From SAR86 cluster bacterium AG-390-O18 (GTDB lineage: Bacteria > Pseudomonadota > Gammaproteobacteria > Magnimaribacterales > AG-339-G14), in the NCBI GenBank assembly GCA_003279605.1, contig QCHF01000001.1, positions 276,075 to 340,074 of the forward strand: a DNA stretch of 64,000 bases, given 5' to 3'. A program made the position numbers and the translations under genes. The notes under the pieces are model-generated. The model was not told the origin of the DNA. It was given only the letters and a program-made list of their open reading frames with translations, and did no database searches. Of the stretch, positions 10,355 to 22,242 are shown piece by piece. Position 1 is the stretch's first letter. Each line of letters opens with the position of its first letter.

Positions 10355-10895
10355 GCAACAGACTAAAAATGTTATTTGATGAATTATTCAAAAGCAGAAA
10401 TTCATAATATTCAGTTAATGCATGTGTCCATTCATGTTCAAATTTCTTTGGCTCTTTAGAAAATTCTTTTTTCAAGATAAAAAAACTAGTTTCTTTTTTT
10501 GTCATTAATTCAATTTTTTCCATAAAAGTATTTGAACGATCATTGGTAATTAACGGAGTGTCCTTTCGATCCTTGTGGATAATCTGAAAAACAGAGTCAA
10601 AAAAAATAGGTTTATCAATTTTTTTATAGTCGGTGAATTTTAAGAGGCTGCTTTTAAAAGGACCGTGAAAGCCTTTAGCTTTGTTAAACATAAAATCTGT
10701 TAATTGAAAATCAAGCACTCCTTTTTTCAATATCTGTTTAATTAAAAATGAATTTTCAATAGAGTTTATTTTTTCGTCAAAAGATAAATGAACAAAGATA
10801 GCTTGACCATGATCATGTAATCTCAGCGTATCGATTCCAGAAAGTTTTATATTCAAACTATCTGGAAAAGAAAGTATATTTTTTTTTCCGGTCAT
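10341..10895 (-). CDS. Hypothetical protein, 184 aa
   Basis: Intact ORF overlapping the flanking genes by a few nt on both sides; no family recognised. Confidence 0.7.
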   Translation of the reverse strand: MTGKKNILSFPDSLNIKLSGIDTLRLHDHGQAIFVHLSFDEKINSIENSFLIKQILKKGVLDFQLTDFMFNKAKGFHGPFKSSLLKFTDYKKIDKPIFFDSVFQIIHKDRKDTPLITNDRSNTFMEKIELMTKKETSFFILKKEFSKEPKKFEHEWTHALTEYYEFLLLNNSSNNIFSLLLAYD

Positions 10896-11875
10896 AAAGA
10901 CCTAATACCTACTAATGTTCTTATTTTCTCAAGATTTTTAGATGCAATTTTTTGGGCTTTAGACTCTCCATGAACCAATAACTTCTCAACTTTTGTTGGA
11001 TTGTTCATGAGATCGAAATATTTATCTCTTACTGGAGCTAATTCATTATTGATTATTATAAAGAGCTCTTTTTTTAAATCTCCCCAGCCCATTCCTTCAT
11101 TAAAATAACTATCAATCTTTTCAATCTCCTTATCACTAACAAAGCAATTAAAATATTTATACAAAGTTGAGTCTTTAGGTTTTTTTTCTCCTGGTTCTAA
11201 AGAGTCAGTTTTAATTTGATTTATTTGCTTTTGTAATTTTTTTTCATTGGAAAAAAGATCGATGTAATTCAAATAACTTTTAGACATTTTAAGTCCATCT
11301 AAACCTGGTAAAAAAGATGTTGTTTCATCAATCATTGGTTCTGGAAGATTAAAAAAATTTCCATAAGTTAAATTAAATTTATTAGCGATGTCTCTAGTCA
11401 TTTCAATATGTTGCTTTTGATCACTGCCTACTGGAATTAAATCAGCATTGAAAAGTAAAATATCGGACGACATTAAAATGGGATAGTTGAATAGGCCCAT
11501 TTGAACGTTTTTGTCTTTATCTTTGCCAGAAGTTGCATCTTGCATTGCTTTGTAAGCGTGAGCCCTGTTCATTAGTCCCTTAGGAGTAATAGAAGTAAGT
11601 ATCCAATTTAATTCCATGATTTGAGGAATACTTGATTGTCTATAGAAGATCGTATTTTTAAGATCTAAACCGCATGCAATCCAAGCAGCTGCTATCGAAA
11701 GGGTAGATTGATGGGTTAGCTTTGGATCCTGCTGCTTTATCAATGAATGATAATCAGCTAGAAAAATAAAAGATTTTGATTTTTTAGATAATTCTATCGC
11801 CGGACGCATAGCCCCAACATAATTTCCTAAATGAGGAGAACCATTTGTCGTAATACCGGTTAAAACAGAAGACAT
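10892..11875 (-). CDS. trpS: Tryptophan-tRNA ligase
   Basis: GITTNGSPHLGNYVGAMRP (HIGH variant), VGSDQKQHIEMTRDIA, LKMSKS (KMSKS). Confidence 0.96.
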   Translation of the reverse strand: MSSVLTGITTNGSPHLGNYVGAMRPAIELSKKSKSFIFLADYHSLIKQQDPKLTHQSTLSIAAAWIACGLDLKNTIFYRQSSIPQIMELNWILTSITPKGLMNRAHAYKAMQDATSGKDKDKNVQMGLFNYPILMSSDILLFNADLIPVGSDQKQHIEMTRDIANKFNLTYGNFFNLPEPMIDETTSFLPGLDGLKMSKSYLNYIDLFSNEKKLQKQINQIKTDSLEPGEKKPKDSTLYKYFNCFVSDKEIEKIDSYFNEGMGWGDLKKELFIIINNELAPVRDKYFDLMNNPTKVEKLLVHGESKAQKIASKNLEKIRTLVGIRSL

Positions 11876-11886
11876 TTCATTAGTAT

Positions 11887-11917
11887 AAAAAAAAACACCA
11901 ACGAAGTGGTGTTTTTT
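11887..11917 (-). terminator. Rho-independent terminator, T-tract on both sides; in the leader of trpS
   Basis: - strand AACACCA-CTTCGT-TGGTGTT followed by about 9 T; + strand side has 6 T. Confidence 0.8.
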
Positions 11918-12060
11918 ATCCGAAGTTAAAGGGGTCTAGTGGGTTGACTAGCGCAGGCGAAAAACCCTTCTCCCTGCAGGTGGCGTAATTTCTTACGTCT
12001 TCTCACCCTTTTCCTTCTATTCTCTAGCTTCCCTTCTACCGTCTCGAGTTAGTAAATTTT
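11887..12060 (-). ncRNA. Candidate structured RNA (trpS leader/attenuator or independent sRNA), family unidentified
   Basis: Closing helix 11928-11935/12005-12012 enclosing hairpins CTAGT-N6-ACTAG (11936-11951), GCAGG...CCTGC (11953-11977) and CGTAA-GAAA-TTACG (11984-11997, GNRA loop on - strand), followed by the terminator. Confidence 0.6.
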
Positions 12061-12196
12061 TCACTAAAGCTTGTAATTAATTTTATGTAATTAAGATTTA
12101 ATTGCAATAGCCAAAATTACTCTTTTAAGACTATGTTTTTATAAAAAAAGATTCTTTTATCTCTTTAGATTATGAAAACACTTTTTTGAAAAAATA

Positions 12197-12288
12197 TGGC
12201 GGAGGGGGTGGGATTCGAACCCACGAGGCCATTGCTGACCTGCCGGTTTTCAAGACCGGTGCATTCAACCAAGCTCTGCCACCCCTCC
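12197..12288 (-). tRNA. tRNA-Ser (anticodon TGA)
   Basis: - strand GGAGGGGTGGCAGAG...CTTGAAA...GGTTCGAATCCCACCCCCTCCGCCA; class II variable arm; CCA encoded. Confidence 0.95.
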
Positions 12289-12299
12289 ATTAAACTTTG

Positions 12300-12430
12300 G
12301 ATTATACATATCTCCGTAAGATATTGAATAAAGATCCTTCAGGAAACTTCGTAAGAGCAGCCTACTCTGTAAGAGTTAATTAAAATGATAAGATCGCTAT
12401 GTCGACCTAGTTCGGCATAGTGGTTTTTAT
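12300..12430 (+). ncRNA. Candidate small RNA ending at a rho-independent terminator
   Basis: Three repeats TCCGTAAGAT (12313), TTCGTAAGAG (12348), TCTGTAAGAG (12366), then a terminator on + strand. No ORF or upstream + strand gene explains it. Confidence 0.4.
12395..12428 (+). terminator. Rho-independent terminator
   Basis: CGCTATGTCG-ACCTAGTT-CGGCATAGTG stem (10 bp with G-U pairs) followed by GTTTTT on + strand. Confidence 0.7.
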
Positions 12431-13008
12431 TTCATCCATCCCAATGGAACTAGTTCATCTTCTACGAAATCCCCTGGTATTTTTTCAATTTCCGTTCCAA
12501 AGGTATCGTTCCATCGATTTAAAAATCCAAAAAGGGATATTACAGAGACAATCATGGTTATCTGCGAAGAAGTAAAATATTTATTAAGATCATCAAAGTG
12601 TTTTTTAGTTGCCTGATTGGGAACTTTACCCGAAGCAAATGCTAAGTTAAGAATGCTTTTTTCCTGATCAGAGAAGTAGTCACTGTTTTCATAGTCAAGG
12701 ATTGCTGAGATCTTTTTAACTGATACGCCCGTTCTTTCTGCGCCATGAGAAGTATGTGACTGACAATACTTACACCCCGAGCTCAAACTAGATGCAAGAG
12801 CTATAAGCTGTTTGGTTTGATTATCGATTTCGCTTGAACCAAAAACTGAATTAGTTAAACCTGAAAAAGCAGTTAATAAATCGGAATTCTCTGCCATCAA
12901 TAGATAAGAATGAGGAAGATATCCCATATATTTTTCAATGAAACTAAACATTTGCTCATGCTCAGGAAAGTCCGTTCTTTTTTTTGTTTTGATAAATGCT
13001 ATCGCCAT
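12427..13008 (-). CDS. AhpD/carboxymuconolactone decarboxylase family protein
   Basis: ALASSLSSGCKYCQSHTSHGAERTGVS: CxxC-H AhpD motif. Confidence 0.88.
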   Translation of the reverse strand: MAIAFIKTKKRTDFPEHEQMFSFIEKYMGYLPHSYLLMAENSDLLTAFSGLTNSVFGSSEIDNQTKQLIALASSLSSGCKYCQSHTSHGAERTGVSVKKISAILDYENSDYFSDQEKSILNLAFASGKVPNQATKKHFDDLNKYFTSSQITMIVSVISLFGFLNRWNDTFGTEIEKIPGDFVEDELVPLGWMK

Positions 13009-13052
13009 AATTAAAAAAAATTTATTTTTATAGTTATTATTGAAATGATTTT

Positions 13053-14618
13053 TTAATTTCCTGAAACTTTTCTATCTATACCTTCCCAGTAAGGGTCTCT
13101 TAATTCACGTCTAAGAATTTTTCCTGAAGGGTTTCGTGGTAATTCTTTAATGAATTCAATAGACTTTGGGCATTTGTAGGCAGCGATTTGAGTTCTTGTA
13201 TAACTAATAATCTCATCTTCAGATAATGAAGTATTTTCTGCAACAACTACAAAACCTTTTACTGATTCACCCCATTTTTCGTCAGGAACACCCACAACTG
13301 CAGCATCTAGAATCACATCATGGCTCATCAAAGCATTTTCTACTTCTGCTGGATAAATGTTTTCACCGCCAGAAACAATCATGTCTTTGACTCTGTCATG
13401 GATAAATAAATATCCTTCGTCGTCAAAAAAACCTGCGTCTCCTGAATAAAACCATCCATCCACTATAGATTCTTTAGTAGCATCTGATTTATTCCAATAA
13501 CCTTTCATGTTTAAATCAGACTTAGAGATAACTTCTCCGATTTCGCCAGTTTTTAAATCGTTTCCATCTTCATCTACGACTTTAAGTTCTACGCCTTTGA
13601 GAGCTTTTCCACAAGATCTTAGTTTACCTCTCTCTGGATCATGATCTTCTGGCATCATAATTGTAATTGCGCCGGTAGTTTCGGTTAGGCCGTAAACTTG
13701 ATACAAATCACACTGCATAATTTCCTTGGCTTTGATTATAGTGTCATCAGCAATTGGTGATGCACCATAAAGAACAAAATTGAGGGATGAAAAATCCGTT
13801 GTTTCAGCATTAGGATGGCTGATCAAAAATAAAATTACTGCGGGAACAAAAAGAGTTGACCTAATTTTTTCTTGCTCAATAAGTTCTAAAATTAATCCTG
13901 GATCGATATCAGCAATGATTATATTTCTGCAGCCAAAGATATAGCCCCAAATTCCCCAATTAGTTCCAGCAACATGATATCCAGGCATACATACTAAATT
14001 CGTGGTTCCTTCTTCAAATGGAACAATTCCGTCTATAGATTCATTAGCTGCAGCGAAATTTCTATTGGTTAACTGTACGCCTTTTGGATGTCCTGTTGTT
14101 CCAGATGTATACAATTGAAGAATGTCATCTTGATTTGAAGATTTGAGACCAGTTTTAGAAGATCCTTGAGAATTTCGCCAAGACAAATAATCTTCATATT
14201 CATCATGTCCTCCATCAACAGCAATAACTTTTTTAATGTCTGGCGAATCTTTAAGAATTTCATCTATAACAGGATAAAATTCTTCTCCAACAAATAAAAC
14301 TTCGCTTTTCGAATCATTCAAAACATAACTTACTTCAGGAGGAGCTAATCTCCAATTCACACCTACTGCAACTGTATTGGATTTCAATGTTCCAATTAAA
14401 AATTCAAAAAAATAATCAGAATTTTTTCCGTAATAAGCTATTCTTGAATCAGGTTTACATCCGAGATTTATTAAGCCATTTGCTATTTGATTTGAATATA
14501 TATCTAACTCCTCATAAGTAGTTTCACGGTCTAGAAATTTATGGGCAATCGATTTAGGAGTTTTATCAAAGCGCCACTCAAACAATTCTTGTACTGTTTT
14601 ATTTTCAGGTATTTTCAT
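13053..14618 (-). CDS. Acyl-CoA synthetase (AMP-forming)
   Basis: LYTSGTTGHPKGVQLTNRN, YGLTETTG, YSGDAGFFDDEGYLFIHDRVKDMIVSGGENIYPAEVE, PRNPSGKILRRELR. Confidence 0.94.
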   Translation of the reverse strand: MKIPENKTVQELFEWRFDKTPKSIAHKFLDRETTYEELDIYSNQIANGLINLGCKPDSRIAYYGKNSDYFFEFLIGTLKSNTVAVGVNWRLAPPEVSYVLNDSKSEVLFVGEEFYPVIDEILKDSPDIKKVIAVDGGHDEYEDYLSWRNSQGSSKTGLKSSNQDDILQLYTSGTTGHPKGVQLTNRNFAAANESIDGIVPFEEGTTNLVCMPGYHVAGTNWGIWGYIFGCRNIIIADIDPGLILELIEQEKIRSTLFVPAVILFLISHPNAETTDFSSLNFVLYGASPIADDTIIKAKEIMQCDLYQVYGLTETTGAITIMMPEDHDPERGKLRSCGKALKGVELKVVDEDGNDLKTGEIGEVISKSDLNMKGYWNKSDATKESIVDGWFYSGDAGFFDDEGYLFIHDRVKDMIVSGGENIYPAEVENALMSHDVILDAAVVGVPDEKWGESVKGFVVVAENTSLSEDEIISYTRTQIAAYKCPKSIEFIKELPRNPSGKILRRELRDPYWEGIDRKVSGN

Positions 14619-14707
14619 TTTTATACTTGTGTTATTTCTAAATTAGATTTCTGTAAAAAAGATTAGTTTGACAGAAAATAAGTTTGATAGTAACGAAAAA
14701 ATTTTTA

Positions 14708-14742
14708 AAATTGAAGCTTCAATTTCCCTATGTTTTTATAGG
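14708..14742 (+). promoter_or_regulatory. Palindrome AAATTGAAGCTTCAATTT plus adjacent hairpin CCTAT-N6-ATAGG upstream of a small membrane-protein gene
   Basis: 18-nt perfect palindrome at 14708-14725 and hairpin at 14727-14742, between a TTGACA box (about 14668) and the ribosome-binding site. Confidence 0.5.
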
Positions 14743-14777
14743 AACAGCTAAATCACATATATATGGGGAGGTACCTT

Positions 14778-14999
14778 ATGGATAAAGCGTTCGATATGAT
14801 TAGAGACTTAGTTACCGGTTTAACCGGAATCTTAGTCGGTGTAATCGGTCTTGGTGTTGTTGCCGGTATTGTTTTTGATAACAATGCGTGGTTCTTCGGC
14901 GGAGTTCTTGGCAATCTTCTAGGGGTCATCCAACAATTGGGTGATGCAGGGATTGTAGGTCTTCTAGCTGCAGCACTTCTTTATAAATTACTTAAGTAA
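14778..14999 (+). CDS. Small hydrophobic membrane protein (73 aa), copy 1
   Basis: ATG at 14778 preceded by GGGGAGGTACCTT; two Gly/Val-rich TM-like segments. ORF track start is 14763. Confidence 0.8.
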   Translation: MDKAFDMIRDLVTGLTGILVGVIGLGVVAGIVFDNNAWFFGGVLGNLLGVIQQLGDAGIVGLLAAALLYKLLK

Positions 15000-15009
15000 T
15001 TTTAGCTTT

Positions 15010-15032
15010 GAGCCGGAGTTTTACTCCGGCTC
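15010..15032 (+). terminator. Strong intergenic hairpin (partial terminator/attenuator) between the paralogous small genes
   Basis: GAGCCGGAGT-TTT-ACTCCGGCTC perfect 10-bp stem followed by ATTTTAAG. Confidence 0.65.
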
Positions 15033-15048
15033 ATTTTAAGAGGTATAA

Positions 15049-15276
15049 ATGGAAATATTTAAATTTAAAAAAATCAGGAAATTTCTCTACAAGTCTACCG
15101 AAGTCCTAGGTTTATTTATTGCTATATCTTTATTAATAGGACTTATCTTTGGGCCTGAAACTCCTGTATTTGGAAATGTTTTATCAAACTTTTCTGAGGT
15201 AATGAATCTTTTTGGGGAAAATGGTCTTTTAGCTCTTGTTTCTTTGATAATAATTTTTGCAATCTTAAAAAAATAG
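15049..15276 (+). CDS. Small hydrophobic membrane protein (75 aa), copy 2, paralogous to copy 1
   Basis: AAGAGGTATAA ribosome-binding site; shares pattern G..F......FG.VL.N...V....G..G...L......LK with the upstream gene. Confidence 0.75.
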   Translation: MEIFKFKKIRKFLYKSTEVLGLFIAISLLIGLIFGPETPVFGNVLSNFSEVMNLFGENGLLALVSLIIIFAILKK

Positions 15277-15304
15277 CTTGGAAAAATAATCTTTCAGATT
15301 CTAA

Positions 15305-16321
15305 TCACCTATATTTATTTTTACTAAAGAAAGTTTCTAGAGAAGAAATTATTCTTGTTAACGTACTTGAAATAAAAAAGCTCAATTTATCTTGAAGATT
15401 TTGTTTTGTTATGTAAGAAATTTCAAATATTTCATGTTTCTTCGATAAATTTAATAGGTACTCATCGCTTGTTGAAATTTCATCGACCAATCCAACTTCA
15501 AGAGCTTTTATTCCCTCCCAAGTTTCGCCGGTAGCAATTTTTTTCATATCTAAAGATGGTCTAAATTTTTTGATGTGATCTTTGAAAAGGACATGTATAT
15601 CCTCCAAATGCTCTTTGAACTTTTTCCTTCCTGCGGGAGTAGTTTCTCCAAACATGGTGATAGTTCTTTTATATTCTCCTGCAGTATGAAGTTCATAATC
15701 CACATTATTCTTCTTAAGTACTTTATGAAAATTTGGAATAGCTGCAACTACTCCTATAGATCCAATAATTGCAAAGGGAGATGAAACTATTTTATTGCAT
15801 ACACACGCCATCATATATCCACCTGATGCTGCTACTTTATCTACACAAGCTGTTACTTTGATTCCTGCATCTCTCAATCTTTGTAATTGAGCAGCGCATA
15901 AACCATAACCTATAACAGTCCCGCCAGGACTTTCTAATCTCAAAACTAGCTCTTGGCATTTAGTTTCGCTTTTTAATATAGCTGTTATCTCTTCTTTAAG
16001 ATTCTCAACGCTTGAGGCCTCAATATCCCCATTAAAATTCAAAACAAAAACTGGCTTTGGAATGGATTTATTTTTTTTAGCCTTTAGATTTTTTTTCTTT
16101 TCTTTTAAAAGCTTTTTTCTTTCATTTTTATCTAATGTCAAAGACTTAACTGCTCCTGCCATATTATCTAACTTGTCAGATAAATTTGTAATTTTTAATG
16201 AGCCAGATAACGAAGCATCTTTCCCTTTTGAAGAAAACAAAATAAAAAAAGGTATTGAGATAATGATAATAAGAGAGATGGTCTTAAGTAAAAAAGACCC
16301 ATAATCAAATAAAAATTCCAT
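15305..16321 (-). CDS. sohB: Peptidase S49 family, probable protease SohB
   Basis: VLRLESPGGTVIGYGLCAAQLQRLRDAGIKVTACVDKVAASGGYMMACV with catalytic Ser/Lys region; N-terminal TM. Confidence 0.9.
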   Translation of the reverse strand: MEFLFDYGSFLLKTISLIIIISIPFFILFSSKGKDASLSGSLKITNLSDKLDNMAGAVKSLTLDKNERKKLLKEKKKNLKAKKNKSIPKPVFVLNFNGDIEASSVENLKEEITAILKSETKCQELVLRLESPGGTVIGYGLCAAQLQRLRDAGIKVTACVDKVAASGGYMMACVCNKIVSSPFAIIGSIGVVAAIPNFHKVLKKNNVDYELHTAGEYKRTITMFGETTPAGRKKFKEHLEDIHVLFKDHIKKFRPSLDMKKIATGETWEGIKALEVGLVDEISTSDEYLLNLSKKHEIFEISYITKQNLQDKLSFFISSTLTRIISSLETFFSKNKYR

Positions 16322-16352
16322 AAGGCGTGAGAGTTTATCAAAAAAAATATAT

Positions 16353-17621
16353 TTATCTAGACAGATTCAATTCTTTTATCCCGCCCATATAATCAACTAA
16401 TACTTCTGGAATAATAACTGAACCTTTCTCAGTTTGATTATTCTCTAAAATAGCAGCCAATGTTCTACCAATTGCTAGTCCTGAACCATTGATGGTATGA
16501 CAAAGAATATTTTTTTTTGATTGTTTGATTCTAATTTTCATCCTTCTACTTTGAAAATCTCCAAAATTTGAACAAGATGATATTTCTCTATATTTACCTT
16601 GACTTGGAAACCAAACTTCTAGATCAAAAGTTTTCGATGATGCAAAGCCTGTATCACCGCTACACAAAATAACTTTTCTATAAGGTAAATTTAAGCTATT
16701 CAAAATATTCTCGGCATCTTTTGTTAAATTTTCAAATTCTGATTCAGAATCCTCAGGATGAACAAATTTAACAAGTTCAACTTTATCAAATTGATGCTGT
16801 CGGATTATTCCTTTTGTATCTTTTCCATAACTCCCAGCTTCGCTTCTAAAGCATGGAGTATGAGCAACATAATTAATAGGCAATTCCTCTGAATTTAAAA
16901 TTTTATTTCTGTAAATGTTTGATACAGGAACTTCAGCAGTTGGTATAAGATACATTTCCTCTTTAGATATTTTAAATAAATCTTCTTCAAATTTTGGTAA
17001 CTGTCCTGTCCCTTCCAATGAATTTTTATTAACAAGGTATGGAACATAAATCTCTTCATAACCCTTATCTACATGAATATCTAGCATGTATTGAGCTAGT
17101 GCCCTATGTAACTTAGCCATTTCTTTTCTTAAAACCATAAATCTAGATTTTGCAATGGTTACAGATTCCTCAAAATTTATTCCATTAGATAACTCTCCTA
17201 ATTCCTGATGGTCTTTAATTTTGAAAGAAAATTCTGGAATAGTTCCTTTTTCATAAATGACTATATTGTCCTCTTCAGATTTACCTTCTGGAACATCCTC
17301 TGATAGGACATTTGGCATTTCCAATAGAAAGTTGTTTAAATCTTTTAAAGCTGTATCAAGTTTTGTCTTAATTTCTTTTAAATTATTTGATATTTTTTTT
17401 GCATCTTTGAGTTTATGATTTTTTGTATTCTTATTTTTTTCTTGTGCAACTTCCTTAGCAAGAATATTAGATCTTTCTTGAAGAGATTCTGTTTCGACCT
17501 GGAGTTTTTTTCTTTCTGAATCTAGTCTTTCGAAAGTCTTTACATCTATTACAAACCCTCTTTTTTGCAGATTGTTTTTTATTTCTTTCAGGTTATTTCT
17601 TAAGAGATTAATATCAAGCAT
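16353..17621 (-). CDS. serS: Serine-tRNA ligase
   Basis: MLDINLLRNNLKEIKNNLQKRGF start; class II motifs FRSEAGSYGKDTKGIIRQHQF and NGSGLAIGRTLAAILEN. ORF track start is 17663; ATG at 17621 is more likely. Confidence 0.95.
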   Translation of the reverse strand: MLDINLLRNNLKEIKNNLQKRGFVIDVKTFERLDSERKKLQVETESLQERSNILAKEVAQEKNKNTKNHKLKDAKKISNNLKEIKTKLDTALKDLNNFLLEMPNVLSEDVPEGKSEEDNIVIYEKGTIPEFSFKIKDHQELGELSNGINFEESVTIAKSRFMVLRKEMAKLHRALAQYMLDIHVDKGYEEIYVPYLVNKNSLEGTGQLPKFEEDLFKISKEEMYLIPTAEVPVSNIYRNKILNSEELPINYVAHTPCFRSEAGSYGKDTKGIIRQHQFDKVELVKFVHPEDSESEFENLTKDAENILNSLNLPYRKVILCSGDTGFASSKTFDLEVWFPSQGKYREISSCSNFGDFQSRRMKIRIKQSKKNILCHTINGSGLAIGRTLAAILENNQTEKGSVIIPEVLVDYMGGIKELNLSR

Positions 17622-17622
17622 G

Positions 17623-18166
17623 TCAGTTGAGAATAAAGAGATTTGTTTCCTTATTATAGTCAAATATTTTCCTATCTAGTTCCTCATTTAATTTGACATT
17701 ATTGAAATTTATTTGTGTATTAGCTCCGAACTGATCTTTATATGTAATTTTTTTTAAACTTTTATTTTTAGTAATGAAATTCACTTCAGATATGAATTCA
17801 GACTTTTCAGAATTTTTTAAAAAACTACAAACCTTTTTCTTAGATTTTAATAACAATAAAGCAGGAATTTGCGATTCAATATTTCTTAGCTTGTATTTGA
17901 TTGTTTCATTAAGTTCATAATCTGTCCTATAAACATCTTGATTATTTACAATCAACTCAGTTTTGGAAGGTTTTGAAGTTATTATTTTAAATAAATTTGG
18001 TTTTTCAAAAAAAACCTGTCCTTTGATATTAGATTTATTTTTCCCTTCAAAAGATTGAATATAATGTAAAGATATTGTCCTAGTATCTTGACCATAAACA
18101 TTAAGATTATTTAGCTCTGGGCAAGAAAAAATAACAAACGGAAGAAATAAAAATATCAAATAAAGC

Positions 18167-18177
<11 letters not shown>
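17623..18177 (-). CDS. lolA: Outer-membrane lipoprotein carrier protein LolA
   Basis: N-terminal signal; Y-x-Q-S-F-x-GK...GQVFFEKPNLFKI pattern; position between ftsK and serS. Confidence 0.82.
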
Positions 18178-21494
<3,317 letters not shown>

Positions 21495-21521
21495 TAACAT
21501 TTTTTTATTTTCTATAAATAT

Positions 21522-22241
21522 ATGAAATTTCTTAAACTGGAAAAAAGAAATAAAATTGCTTATGTTTCGTTTACAAGAAAAAAATCATTAAATGCACTAA
21601 ATAGCCAAACCCTTAAAGAGTTAATTTATTTAAATAAGGAACTTGAAAGAAATTCAAAGATAAAAGTTATTGTATATCTCTCTGAAGGAAAAGATTTCTC
21701 TGCTGGCGCAGATATTAAAGAGAGGCAAAATAAATTATCTAAATTAGAAATTTGGAAATCAAATTTAGGTAAAGAAGCTATAGAATCAATTTTAAAAATA
21801 AATCAAATCACAATAGCTTCATTGAGAGGATACTGTTTAGGAGGAGCCGCATGTATTGCATCAGCCTGCGATTTTAGAGTTGCTTCCGATACAACTTTAG
21901 TTGCTTATCCAGAAATAGATCTTGGAATGAATCTTAATTGGTTTGGCCTCCCATTGCTTTTAAGGCTCATAGGTCCCTCTAAAACTAAGAAAATGGTAAT
22001 AAGCGGTGAAATGGAAAATGCTGATGAGCTTTTTAAGTGGGGTTTTATAGATGAGTTATTTAAAGATGAAGATTTAGAAAAAATGACTACTGACTTTGCT
22101 AAAAAATATGCTTCTAAACCTGCATTACCTGCACAAATGATAAAAAGAAGTGTTAATGCTTTAACCTATCAAAGCGACCAATCTGTAATGCATATGGACT
22201 ACGATCAATTTCTCTTATCCAGAGAGTTTTATAAAGATTAA
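21522..22241 (+). CDS. Enoyl-CoA hydratase/isomerase family protein
   Basis: SLNALNSQTLKEL-like, DFSAGADIKE, LRGYCLGGAACIASACDFRVAS. Confidence 0.9.
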   Translation: MKFLKLEKRNKIAYVSFTRKKSLNALNSQTLKELIYLNKELERNSKIKVIVYLSEGKDFSAGADIKERQNKLSKLEIWKSNLGKEAIESILKINQITIASLRGYCLGGAACIASACDFRVASDTTLVAYPEIDLGMNLNWFGLPLLLRLIGPSKTKKMVISGEMENADELFKWGFIDELFKDEDLEKMTTDFAKKYASKPALPAQMIKRSVNALTYQSDQSVMHMDYDQFLLSREFYKD

Positions 22242-22242
22242 A

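Noticed and set aside
11887-12060. trpS-leader RNA as 6S, SRP, tmRNA or RNase P RNA
   Set aside because: No rod-like 6S layout, no SRP GGAAG/AGCAG core, no tag ORF or tRNA-like ends, and no RNase P GAGGAAAGUCC core seen; too short for RNase P or tmRNA.
12300-12380. The three CGTAAGA-like repeats as a CRISPR array
   Set aside because: Repeats are about 10 nt, imperfect and unevenly spaced; no cas genes in the window.
12197-12430. tRNA-Ser(TGA) as an integrated-element attachment site
   Set aside because: No integrase, no direct repeat of the tRNA 3' end noticed, and flanks are ordinary housekeeping genes.
14069-16304. Track ORFs 14069..14263, 15550..15747, 15575..15784, 16062..16304
   Set aside because: Shadow frames inside the acyl-CoA synthetase and sohB genes.
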